Positions 16,928 through 25,194 of a stretch of 32,304 nucleotides of DNA are shown here, one piece after another. The notes under the pieces were generated by a model. The model saw only the letters and a list, made by a program, of their open reading frames with translations. It was not told the origin of the DNA and did not search any database. The stretch comes from an uncultured Gammaproteobacteria bacterium. Lineage in GTDB: Bacteria > Pseudomonadota > Gammaproteobacteria > UBA6429 > Thiohalophilaceae. The stretch lies in contig CAJYAN010000020.1 in the NCBI GenBank assembly GCA_913064945.1, positions 1 to 32,304 on the forward strand. The letters run 5' to 3'. Position 1 is the stretch's first letter. Every line of letters starts with the position of its first letter. Position numbers and translations under genes: made by a program.

Positions 16928-17752
16928 ATGACTTACTGCGTCGGACTCAGTCTGGATCAAGGCCTGGTATTCGCCTCTGACTCGCGGACAAATGCGGGGG
17001 TGGACTACGTGACCACCTACAGTAAAATGCACCTCTTTACTCCCGCACCGGATCGCCTCTTTGTGATCCTGTCCGCAGGCAATCTCGCCACCACTCAGGA
17101 AGTGATTAATCATATTCAGCGCGATATCGATTATCCAACCGGCGCGCCAAGCCTGACCAACGTAAAGTACCTGTTTGAGGCAGCGGAATACGTCGGCAAG
17201 ATCAGTCAGCAGGTTCAACAGGAACATAGCAGCGCCTTCGCCAAGTCAGGTGTCAGCGGTGCAACCACCCTGTTACTTGGAGGCCAGATTTCCGGACAGC
17301 CTCATGGACTTATTATGATTTACCCACAGGGCAATTACATTAGCTCCTCACCGCAGACACCGTATTTACAAATTGGTGAAAGCAAGTACGGCAAGCCCGC
17401 GCTGGATCGGATTGCCCATCCAGGGCTAACACTGGATGAGGGTGCCTGCCTGTCGCTGGTCTCACTGGACGCCACCACGCGATCAAACATTACCGTTGGC
17501 CCGCCTTTCGAAATTGCAACCTATCAAAAGGATAGCATGCAACTCAATTGCCGCTGCAGCTTTGACGAGTCAGACCCATACCTTATTAAGTTACGTGAGT
17601 CCTGGAACTCGGGCATTGTTAGCGTTTTTCAAAATCTGCCCCCTTTTGAAAACAATGTACCTCCGCAACTGTCGACTAATTTCCCGACCAACCAGAATCA
17701 GGCGCAGGCACAGGCAGAACTCATGATGAAACCCCAGCGTCAGATTACCTGA
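16928..17752 (+). CDS. Proteasome-like peptidase Anbu
   Basis: A 274-residue Ntn-hydrolase of the Anbu (ancestral beta subunit) family, related to HslV and proteasome beta subunits. After Met removal the nucleophile is Thr2 (MTYCVGLSLDQG). The accompanying catalytic residues are Asp18 (FASDSR) and Lys33 (YSKMHLF), the same spacing as in HslV. No propeptide is present. The C-terminal 40 residues are Pro/Asn/Gln-rich and probably flexible. Published structures of relatives show ring-like assemblies without a known ATPase partner; physiological substrates are unknown. It follows the alpha-E gene after 116 bases and may have its own promoter. A Shine-Dalgarno is weak. Confidence 0.93.
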   Translation: MTYCVGLSLDQGLVFASDSRTNAGVDYVTTYSKMHLFTPAPDRLFVILSAGNLATTQEVINHIQRDIDYPTGAPSLTNVKYLFEAAEYVGKISQQVQQEHSSAFAKSGVSGATTLLLGGQISGQPHGLIMIYPQGNYISSSPQTPYLQIGESKYGKPALDRIAHPGLTLDEGACLSLVSLDATTRSNITVGPPFEIATYQKDSMQLNCRCSFDESDPYLIKLRESWNSGIVSVFQNLPPFENNVPPQLSTNFPTNQNQAQAQAELMMKPQRQIT

Positions 17753-17820
17753 ACTGAACTATTCTCGGATTGTCCATGAACACGGACTTCGATTCTCCGC
17801 TACGTAACATGTACGCACAG

Positions 17821-17846
17821 GGTCCTCTGTCTCAATCTGGAGGACC
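17821..17846. other. Hairpin at the convergent Anbu/transglutaminase ends
   Basis: GGTCCTC (17821-17827) pairs with GAGGACC (17840-17846) over a 12-base loop. The right arm lies within the last codons of the minus-strand transglutaminase. No T-run follows on either strand, so a role in termination is uncertain. Confidence 0.35.
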
Positions 17847-18629
17847 ATTCAGTAACTCTACCCGAACATCCATACTACTAAAAATCGCTGGCGGGCCAAA
17901 CTGGTGATATATCGCCACATCAGCGGCATCACGGCCATAGGCCACGGCAATTCGCCCGCCGCGAAGCACAAGGTCCGTGGAATCGAAGGTGTACCAGCGG
18001 TCACCCACATAGGCTTCGAACCAGGCGTGCATGTCCATAGGCTCAAGCCCGTAGAGGAAACCGACAACCAGTCGTGCAGGAATACTGATACTGCGACATA
18101 GCGCGATGCCGAGATGGGCATGGTCACGACACACACCCTCACGCTGTGTATTTACCTCGGCAGCAGACAATGGATATTGGCTGGAACCCGGTGTATAGCG
18201 TACCGAATCACGAATCCAGTCACTGATTCTATTTACCTGATCGTAACCAAGCTGCACTCCCTCGACGATGTCTCTTGCCAGATCACCGAACCTGTCAGAC
18301 TCGCAATATCGGCTTGGGCGTAAATATGACAGGACGGTATCCGGCAGGTTTTGAATATCCACAAACAATGCCCCCGGGGCCTTGTCCATCATATCCGCCG
18401 TCTTTAGTACGGCGGAGGTATGTATCGAAAAATCGCCTACCGGCGCGGTCAGCCGCTGACAAAGATTGCCGAAGATATCGGTAAATTCCACCACCTGAAC
18501 ACTTGGTGATAGTGTATAGGTTTCCCGAGCTACCCACTGCTGCATACCGCTGCGTGGACGGAGCATGAGAATCAACGGTGTCGAGTCGCCCATTTCGAAT
18601 TCGAGATTACAGGTGGTTTGTATCCACAT
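17832..18629 (-). CDS. Transglutaminase-family protein (second, stand-alone)
   Basis: A 265-residue cytoplasmic transglutaminase-like protein. The start at 18629 ([13 protein letters not shown]) is preferred over the upstream ATG at 18683 because GAGGA lies about nine bases before it and the beta-sandwich N-terminal domain begins there. The catalytic triad is intact: Cys167 ([12 protein letters not shown]), His201 ([10 protein letters not shown]), Asp216 (TFDSTD). This type is a frequent member of Anbu/ATP-grasp/alpha-E clusters and could hydrolyse or form isopeptide bonds. Here it faces the cluster on the opposite strand, with its end 79 bases from the Anbu stop, so it is transcribed separately. 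Confidence 0.9.
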   Translation of the reverse strand: MWIQTTCNLEFEMGDSTPLILMLRPRSGMQQWVARETYTLSPSVQVVEFTDIFGNLCQRLTAPVGDFSIHTSAVLKTADMMDKAPGALFVDIQNLPDTVLSYLRPSRYCESDRFGDLARDIVEGVQLGYDQVNRISDWIRDSVRYTPGSSQYPLSAAEVNTQREGVCRDHAHLGIALCRSISIPARLVVGFLYGLEPMDMHAWFEAYVGDRWYTFDSTDLVLRGGRIAVAYGRDAADVAIYHQFGPPAIFSSMDVRVELLNGPPD

Positions 18630-19105
18630 ACTGACTATTCCTCTTCTTTCTATGCTGACTCCGGTGGCACGACTATGAATCACAGCGATCTACATTCTAT
18701 ATACAGCAAATTCAGTCTGACATGGAAATTAACCTCCAGCTGAACACTGACAGAACATACTAAACCTGCGTTTTAATAATATCATTCATCTCTGTAACAA
18801 ATTATTTTGATTACCTTTAGCAGTCATAATTTTCCTGTTAAGCAGACATTATAAAAACCATTCTGTTCACCTATAAATAATGTCAGTGCCTCTACAAAGA
18901 TAACGACCCACCACCCTGACAATGTACGTTTCTCCTTTACTACAAGTATTAACGAATCTTTCATCGCTTGCCCCCTCTCAAGAAAGAGGCGCATAATTGG
19001 TTAAAGCCTGAAATTACCATAAAGCGACACCACGCTTTATAATTGCACCAAAGCAGTTCATTTATGTAGTCACCAGGGGCTGGTTTTATTTGCGCGAGAG
19101 AATAT
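18630..19105. other. AT-rich intergenic region before the VOC-like gene
   Basis: About 475 bases of AT-rich DNA between divergent genes. It must hold both promoters, but I cannot place a -35/-10 pair with confidence. No reading frame or structured RNA is evident. Confidence 0.45.
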
Positions 19106-20347
19106 ATGCTTAACTCACTTTCATTTGCACGCAATGGCGACAAACAAAATTCCGAATTCTTTGAGGAATACCTGATTCGTCTGCTCGAAGAGAGAGATGC
19201 CATCGGCCTGACGAGCATGATCCACGAGATCGAGGCCATCATGATTACCGTGGATCCCGGTCATTCCGTTCGCTATATTGCCGAGCTGTCTCTGATGACC
19301 CCCTATCATTATCTGGTGACACTGGAGAGTGAGAATCACTGGACGCATATCCTGCGTGTCGACATGGATTCACCCGACTTCCTGGTACGTGAAGTCAAGA
19401 ATGCCAATATTCAGGGGATCTTCCGCAGCCTCAACGAGATATACCCGATTGGGGCGCACAAGCCCAATAGCCGTTATATGGGGGAGATCCTCAGGGTCAA
19501 CGACCTGCATAGTGTTGTGCAACTACAACAGGAACGTGATTTTCGTTTTTTTACACAGGACCAGGTGCGTAAACTTGAACTGCCAGGCAACCTGGGCATA
19601 AGTAAGCCTTCGCCCTACACGCACAATATTATCGGTTATATGGAGCGGGCGCAGGACCAGTTGCGCGTCTATGCCCTGGGGGTGAGCAGCATCATGCCGG
19701 AAGTACAGGAGGCCTACTCAGCCGCCAAGGAATTGCAAAAGAAATTGCAAATCGATGACCTGATCCTTCCTGTCGATCACCTGGCGACGCGTATTTATAG
19801 CCAGAACCGTGAGGTTGCTATACTTGAGTGGTTATCACTATCCAGCTATTACTACTGGGGCTCTTATAATATTAAGGACCAGAATTCCTCTACCAACGTC
19901 ACCAAGAACGTACACTACGGTAATGAATTAAAAAGCCCTGCCAAGGTATTCACCGCTAACAATACCCCATACTTTGTCAATCACCTGCTCAAGCTGCCCT
20001 CACCCACTGAGACCTTTGTACGTAATTATGGTCCACGCCTGCATCATATCGCCATGGCCGTGCGCGACGGCGAAACCAATGGCATGGATAATATTAGTAT
20101 GGTGGTCAACCAGATTGCCTCGCAGGGTAAGGACTTCCTGCTTGACGTGATTGGCTCCAAGGAAGAGGGTCTCAAACAAATTTTCTCCAGCGCCTCCGAA
20201 CATTCTTCTTTAATTATTGAGTATGTTCAACGCTTCGGTGATTTCGATGGTTTCTTTGCCAGAGACAATGTTGCCGAGCTGACACATGCGGCCGGCATTG
20301 ATCAGGAGCTCAATCAACTCTCGCCTGAATCTGCTGGTAGATCGTAA
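19106..20347 (+). CDS. VOC-superfamily protein, HPPD-like C-terminal region
   Basis: A 413-residue protein whose C-terminal half reads as paired vicinal-oxygen-chelate domains. A metal-binding set like that of 4-hydroxyphenylpyruvate dioxygenase can be picked out: His225 (LPVDHLATRI), His313 or 314 (PRLHHIAMAV) and Glu372 (IIEYVQRF). The latter is followed by FDGFFARDNVAELT, much like the HPPD C-terminus. The N-terminal ~200 residues are not obviously VOC-like and are unrecognised. A 2-His-1-Glu iron dioxygenase or related enzyme is inferred; the substrate is unknown. A weak GAGAG precedes the ATG. It appears monocistronic and its position beside the Anbu cluster may be coincidental. Confidence 0.65.
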   Translation: MLNSLSFARNGDKQNSEFFEEYLIRLLEERDAIGLTSMIHEIEAIMITVDPGHSVRYIAELSLMTPYHYLVTLESENHWTHILRVDMDSPDFLVREVKNANIQGIFRSLNEIYPIGAHKPNSRYMGEILRVNDLHSVVQLQQERDFRFFTQDQVRKLELPGNLGISKPSPYTHNIIGYMERAQDQLRVYALGVSSIMPEVQEAYSAAKELQKKLQIDDLILPVDHLATRIYSQNREVAILEWLSLSSYYYWGSYNIKDQNSSTNVTKNVHYGNELKSPAKVFTANNTPYFVNHLLKLPSPTETFVRNYGPRLHHIAMAVRDGETNGMDNISMVVNQIASQGKDFLLDVIGSKEEGLKQIFSSASEHSSLIIEYVQRFGDFDGFFARDNVAELTHAAGIDQELNQLSPESAGRS

Positions 20348-20739
20348 GCTGCGTAAATAACCATCGCGGGAACCATCTTCTAACACGCTTTATTCAGACG
20401 GGCCTCCACATGGCCTGTTCATACTTAAACCTTGCCTCGCTGCCATCAAATTGACAACGCCATATTAAGAAACCCAGGCACGCCTGGCTCTGTTACGGCT
20501 ATGCACAATTCGATAGATATTATATTATAGTCACTTCAATTCGTCTGATGGCTTGCCTGACAGGGAACGCTTAAAACTGTTACATAAACGCAACAGGCTA
20601 TGCGACATTGAAATTCTAAATTGATGCCCGACCACGACGATGTCGCAGACGGTAATCTGGCCCGCGAAATGCGGCTCTAATGGCTACTGGGATCGAGCAT
20701 TCTTGCATCCCTGGCAAGGCCCTGATGAAGGAACTCGGT
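20348..20739. other. Intergenic region before uppP
   Basis: About 390 bases. A perfect TTGACA at 20451-20456 has no matching -10 at 16-18 bases. A TATTATATTATA tract at about 20518-20530 could be a -10 region. In-frame ATGs at 20680 and 20725 upstream of uppP lack the conserved N-terminus and are not used as starts. Confidence 0.4.
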
Positions 20740-21507
20740 ATGGATGTTGTACAGGCGATTATTTTAGGCATTGTTGAGGGCTTCACGGAATTTCTGCCCG
20801 TATCCTCTACCGGCCACCTGATTGTGGTCAGCCAGTGGTTGGCGCTGCCTCAGACCGATGCCAACAAGGCCTTTGAAGTCATTATCCAGTTCGCCGCCAT
20901 CCTGGCCGTCGTCGCCAACTACAAAAGTAAATTTTCACTGCAACACAAAGTCCTGTGGAGCAAACTAATCCTTGCCTTTATTCCTATAGGGATTGTTGGC
21001 CTTTTGTTCCATCATCAGATTAAAGAACTTTTCACGACTACCACCACGAGCATCATGTTCATCGTCGGCGGCATTATTTTTCTGGTGGTTGAATATTTCT
21101 ATCGGGAGACCGCCGCACAGACGACCGGCGTGGAATCGGTTACCTACAAACAGGCGCTGTGGATTGGCATTGCCCAGGTGTTTGCCCTGATACCCGGCAC
21201 CAGCCGCGCCGGTGCGACTATTATTGGTGCCATGCTGGTCGGCCTGAACCGTAAGGCCAGCGCCGAATTTTCCTTCCTGCTGGCGTTTCCGGTACTGGCC
21301 GCCGCCTCCGGCTTTGACCTGCTACGGCACTATCGCGATTTTGAGGGGGCCCACTTCCTGCCTATGCTGGTCGGTTTTGTCACGGCCTTCATCGTTGCCT
21401 ATCTCACCATGAAACTGTTCATCGGTTTTTTGCAGAAATATACTTTTGTAGGGTTTGGCGTCTACCGTATTTTATTTGGTATTGTCCTTCTCTGGATCAT
21501 GTACTAG
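20740..21507 (+). CDS. uppP: Undecaprenyl-diphosphatase UppP (BacA)
   Basis: An integral membrane phosphatase that recycles the undecaprenyl pyrophosphate carrier for cell-wall synthesis and gives bacitracin tolerance. The start at 20740 ([14 protein letters not shown]) follows AAGGAA by about seven bases and begins exactly where the family does. Motif 1 is E13[13 protein letters not shown]26 and motif 2 is [10 protein letters not shown] near residue 153; both hold the catalytic Glu, Ser and Arg residues. About eight hydrophobic helices span 255 residues, the usual size. It is the second lipid-phosphate phosphatase in the window after the PAP2 gene. It appears monocistronic. Confidence 0.95.
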   Translation: MDVVQAIILGIVEGFTEFLPVSSTGHLIVVSQWLALPQTDANKAFEVIIQFAAILAVVANYKSKFSLQHKVLWSKLILAFIPIGIVGLLFHHQIKELFTTTTTSIMFIVGGIIFLVVEYFYRETAAQTTGVESVTYKQALWIGIAQVFALIPGTSRAGATIIGAMLVGLNRKASAEFSFLLAFPVLAAASGFDLLRHYRDFEGAHFLPMLVGFVTAFIVAYLTMKLFIGFLQKYTFVGFGVYRILFGIVLLWIMY

Positions 21508-21802
21508 GCGTCTGTATTTTATGCCGGGGTGACGAGCCTGCACACCAGAGCGAGGCCGGAATTGAAACTCAGCCCTGACCAGTGACAGAATCGCACCCTG
21601 CCTCGCCGCCTAAAACCCTCGCACCGGTCGTCCGTTCAGAGATGTCACTCCCTGCCCCTGCAGGTGCAGGTGCACTGACATAGTGAGACGCGGCTTCATT
21701 AGGCCACCGCTGGGATATCATTAATAAAACGATATAAAACATAATGTTATTTCGTTACTATTGGCTATCAGCGTTGTTCCCGCAAGCGATAGGACAGGTA
21801 AC

Positions 21803-22765
21803 ATGCATAGCCAAGCCGAATTTCTCACCCTGCGCGACCATATTCAGTCAGTCATCGTGGGCCAGTCCGAGCTCATTGACCGCATCCTGATTGCCGTCCT
21901 GACCGGTGGGCACCTGTTGCTCGAGGGACCGCCCGGCCTCGCCAAGACTACGGCGATAAAAAGCCTTGCCAGTGGCATCCATGCGGGGTTTCAGCGCATC
22001 CAGTTCACCCCGGACCTGATGCCCGCCGACCTCACCGGCAGCGACCAGTTTGACCCCCAGGCCAACCAGTTTAATTTCGTCGCCGGGCCGCTGTTTCACG
22101 AGATTATCCTTGCCGATGAAATTAACCGCGCCCCACCCAAGGTGCAGTCAGCGTTACTGGAGGCCATGGAGGAGCATCAGGTCACGGTCGGAAGCCAGAC
22201 CCATATCCTGCCAGACCTGTTCATTGTCATGGCGACCCAGAACCCACTGGAACAGGCGGGCACTTACCCATTACCCGAGGCACAGCTAGACCGGTTCCTG
22301 CTTCATGTACTGATTGACTATCCAACGGAGAAGGAAGAGCTGGAGATCCTCATGCGGGATCGTCAGCTGCACTTTGGTGAGGATCTACAAAAAGTCGACT
22401 CCCGCCTGCAACCGGAGACGGTCTTAAAGGCGCGCCGTGAGGTAGCGGAAATCCACATCGAATCCGTGCTGAATGAATACATCGTCAGGCTCGTCAATGC
22501 CACCCGCCAACCACAACTGTGGATACCGGCCTGGCAGGACTTTGTCGACTTCGGTGCCTCACCCCGCGCCACCCTCGCCCTGTCACGCGCCGCCTGCGCC
22601 AACGCCTATTTACAAGGCCGTCACTATGTCATTCCCGATGATGTCATTGTCCTGGCACCCGATGTCCTGCGTCACCGTCTACGCCCCAGCTTTGCAGCCC
22701 GTGCCGAACAGGTCGATGCGAATACCATCATTAATAAACTCATCGAGATCATCCCGATTCCCTGA
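21803..22765 (+). CDS. MoxR-family AAA+ ATPase
   Basis: A 320-residue cytoplasmic AAA+ ATPase, first gene of a six-gene MoxR/Bat operon. The start at 21803 (MHSQAEFLTL) follows AGGT by five bases; an in-frame TTG at 21761 has no ribosome site. Walker A is GPPGLAKT (42-49), Walker B is IILADEINRAPPKVQ (Asp105-Glu106), sensor 1 is ATQNP, and YPLPEAQLDRF is the typical MoxR segment. A lid domain closes the protein. MoxR ATPases act as chaperones with VWA proteins, for example in cofactor or metal insertion. The 295-base region upstream of the start shows AT-rich promoter-like DNA near 21720-21745. Confidence 0.94.
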   Translation: MHSQAEFLTLRDHIQSVIVGQSELIDRILIAVLTGGHLLLEGPPGLAKTTAIKSLASGIHAGFQRIQFTPDLMPADLTGSDQFDPQANQFNFVAGPLFHEIILADEINRAPPKVQSALLEAMEEHQVTVGSQTHILPDLFIVMATQNPLEQAGTYPLPEAQLDRFLLHVLIDYPTEKEELEILMRDRQLHFGEDLQKVDSRLQPETVLKARREVAEIHIESVLNEYIVRLVNATRQPQLWIPAWQDFVDFGASPRATLALSRAACANAYLQGRHYVIPDDVIVLAPDVLRHRLRPSFAARAEQVDANTIINKLIEIIPIP

Positions 22766-22770
22766 CTGTC

Positions 22771-23742
22771 GTGATCCGTCAACTCCACCAACTCTTGCAT
22801 CGGACCCGACATCGCTGGCGTGGTCCCGCTATCCAGCAGCCGCTACTCAACAGGCGCGAGCTACAGGACCTGCAACACTTCGCCCTCACCTGCTTTAACT
22901 CACCGCTTACCGCGCGCCGTGATGTACAGCAACAACTGCTGGGGGATCGGCTGTCACGCTTTTCGGGTAGTGGTTACGAATTTGCCGAAAATCGTCTGTT
23001 TCAAACCGGAGACGATGCCCGCTTTATTAACTGGCGTCTCTTTGCCCGTAGCGGCCAGTTATACCGCAAGGTTTTCCATGAAGAGCGCCGCCCACCATTA
23101 TGGCTAGTCCTCGATCGTCGCGGGCCGATGCGCTTTGGCACCCGCACGCGATTAAAAATCACCGCCGCCGTACGCCAGGCACTGGTATATCTCTATCAGG
23201 CACAGCAACAACAGCTCGCGGTCGGTGCCGTATTGCTCGACCAGCCGGAACAATGGTTTGACGTCAGCGCCTCCGGCACCAGCCAGCAGACGCTGATTGA
23301 TCATATGATTGCTGCCTGTCCCCCGCCCACCTCAGGAGATTTTTCCTGCGACATGGACACGATCGTGCGCCAGCTTCAAAACCGCTTACTACCCGGTAGC
23401 ATTGTCGTTCTGCTTAGTGACTTTCACGACTTGCAGGAACGCCACCTTGCCCACTTACACCATCTCTCACAACAACACTCCGTGATGGCGGTACAGGTAC
23501 TCGATGATATTGAACTACAGCTACCAAGCCATGGCCGCTATCGTCTTGCAAACGATGCCCATATTAATATGGTGCTGGACTGTAACGACCACGACAGCAG
23601 GCAAAAAATCGAACAGCAGCTCCGCGGGCATCAACAACAAGTAGAGCAGTGGTTACTTGCTGCCGGTCTTGAATACCACTGTCTGCTAACCAGCGATGAG
23701 CCCTTTCAGTTGTTACCGGAGCCTGCCGATGCCATTACCTGA
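22771..23742 (+). CDS. DUF58 domain protein
   Basis: A 323-residue DUF58 protein, standard partner of MoxR. The family core is GYEFAENRLFQTGDDARFINWRLFARSG with FHEERRPPLWLVLD, followed by a VWA-like Rossmann region (IVVLLSDFHDL). The first metal-site strand reads LDRRGPM rather than DxSxS, so a full MIDAS is missing, as is common in DUF58. It starts at GTG 22771, five bases after the moxR stop, with no clear ribosome site, which fits translational coupling. It overlaps the next gene by 14 bases. It is glutamine- and histidine-rich like its neighbours. Confidence 0.9.
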   Translation: MIRQLHQLLHRTRHRWRGPAIQQPLLNRRELQDLQHFALTCFNSPLTARRDVQQQLLGDRLSRFSGSGYEFAENRLFQTGDDARFINWRLFARSGQLYRKVFHEERRPPLWLVLDRRGPMRFGTRTRLKITAAVRQALVYLYQAQQQQLAVGAVLLDQPEQWFDVSASGTSQQTLIDHMIAACPPPTSGDFSCDMDTIVRQLQNRLLPGSIVVLLSDFHDLQERHLAHLHHLSQQHSVMAVQVLDDIELQLPSHGRYRLANDAHINMVLDCNDHDSRQKIEQQLRGHQQQVEQWLLAAGLEYHCLLTSDEPFQLLPEPADAIT

Positions 23743-24139
23743 ACAACCATCAGGTTCCTGGGTGGATATTCAGGCACTACCCGTCCCCGCCGAGGCTATC
23801 CATTCCTCGCTGATCCTGACTATCATCGGCGTGGTCATCCTGCTTGTGGTGCTTGGCTATTACCTCTGGCGACGCCCAAAATTTGTCGCACATCGCCAAA
23901 TTCGCCACCTGCAAAAGCATCCGAATACACGTCAGCAGCTTTTTTTACTGAATCAGGCCCTGCAGCAGGCTTTTCAGGTTCATAATATTGAACATATTAG
24001 CTTCGAAGGTCAGCTACAGCGCGACTGGCAGGCATTTTGTCACGAACTGGTTCACCAGCGCTTTGCTGCCCCAACACCAAGCAGGACTGACGTCAGTCGA
24101 CTGCACCTGCAGGCGTATGACTGGTTAAGAAGGGTCTGA
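23729..24139 (+). CDS. DUF4381 domain protein
   Basis: A 136-residue single-pass membrane protein. The start at 23729 (MPLPEQPSGSW) is chosen because GGAG lies about eight bases upstream. The frame extends further back inside the DUF58 gene but without support. A periplasmic stub of about 26 residues precedes one transmembrane helix (27-46, ending YYLWRRP), and a basic cytoplasmic domain follows with LNQALQQAF and FCHELVHQRF segments. This is the DUF4381 pattern found between DUF58 and the VWA genes in gammaproteobacterial Bat operons. The function is unknown. Confidence 0.82.
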   Translation: MPLPEQPSGSWVDIQALPVPAEAIHSSLILTIIGVVILLVVLGYYLWRRPKFVAHRQIRHLQKHPNTRQQLFLLNQALQQAFQVHNIEHISFEGQLQRDWQAFCHELVHQRFAAPTPSRTDVSRLHLQAYDWLRRV

Positions 24140-24144
24140 GTCCA

Positions 24145-25194
24145 GTGCATAAACTTATCAGTGACTTGCACTTTGACCATCCCGCTGCCCTGTGGCTACT
24201 CCCACTCAGTCTGCTTGTACTGACACTCTGCCTGCCCTGGCTTCGACGCTCTCTCTACCGATGGTCCTCCCTGCTCGAATTACAGCAACATCACTACCGT
24301 CATCCACAGCTCCAGCTGCTCAATACCATGCCCGCCACAACACCTGCATCGGCCTATCCTGGACTACTGAAACACTGGTTTGTCTACGCCGTCCTGTTTG
24401 TTCTATTACATCTCACCCTGGCACAACCCTATCGCCTTGGCGAGCGGCTACCCGCGCCTCCTCAATATCGTGATATTGTTTTCCTCGTCGATACTTCCGT
24501 AAGCATGATACTGCGCGATTACCTGGTCGCAGGCCAGCGTATCGACCGCATGCGTATGGTCAAGTCTGTGCTACACCACTTTATAAATCAGCTTACCGGC
24601 AGTCGGCTTAGCCTGGTGGCCTTCTCTGAAAAGACCTATACGCTGGTACCACTGACAACGGATCACGCCTTACTTCAATACCAGTTGCAACGCCTAGAAC
24701 CGGCCAGTCTTACCGGGCGCCGCACCGATCCCGGCAAGGCACTTTTATCTACCCTCAACGAATTATCGTCACGCCTGCACGCCGGTGAAAAACCGGTATT
24801 GGTGATGCTCACCGACGCCAATCGACCCGTCAGGGACATTGACCCTCGCATCGCGGCTGCACTGGTCAAACAACAAGGCCTGCGTCTGTACACCATTGCC
24901 ATCGGTGCCGGTAGCCAGGCAGGTAAAGAAAAGTCGAACAGCAACCTTATTTACCAACCCGCTAACATCAAGCTGCTGGCCAGCATGGCACTCGCTGGTG
25001 GCGGCCAGGCTTTCCGGGCCGATAGTCCGGCCAGCCTGCAGCAGGCCTTACAAACGATCCAGGCAGGTGCGCAGCAGCCAGTTCAGGCTGAACCCGTCTT
25101 TATTCGTCTGCCTTTATATTACTGGCCACTGGGCCTGGCCCTGCTCTGGGTGCTGCTGTGGCAAACCCTGCCATTGCTGAGGCCGGGCAAATGA
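24145..25194 (+). CDS. BatA-like VWA membrane protein
   Basis: A 349-residue protein with hydrophobic helices at about 14-31 and 77-93, a von Willebrand factor A domain at about 110-300, and a C-terminal helix at 326-343. The metal-ion-dependent adhesion site is intact: VDTSVSM (Asp116, Ser118, Ser120), a Thr in the TGRRTDPG region, and MLTDANRP. The order and topology match BatA of the Bacteroides aerotolerance set. It starts at GTG five bases after the DUF4381 stop and overlaps the next gene by four bases (ATGA). It is probably a membrane-bound partner of the MoxR ATPase. Confidence 0.9.
   Translation: MHKLISDLHFDHPAALWLLPLSLLVLTLCLPWLRRSLYRWSSLLELQQHHYRHPQLQLLNTMPATTPASAYPGLLKHWFVYAVLFVLLHLTLAQPYRLGERLPAPPQYRDIVFLVDTSVSMILRDYLVAGQRIDRMRMVKSVLHHFINQLTGSRLSLVAFSEKTYTLVPLTTDHALLQYQLQRLEPASLTGRRTDPGKALLSTLNELSSRLHAGEKPVLVMLTDANRPVRDIDPRIAAALVKQQGLRLYTIAIGAGSQAGKEKSNSNLIYQPANIKLLASMALAGGGQAFRADSPASLQQALQTIQAGAQQPVQAEPVFIRLPLYYWPLGLALLWVLLWQTLPLLRPGK

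Noticed and set aside
20451-20480. TTGACA as the uppP promoter -35
   Set aside because: No -10-like hexamer occurs 16-18 bases downstream.
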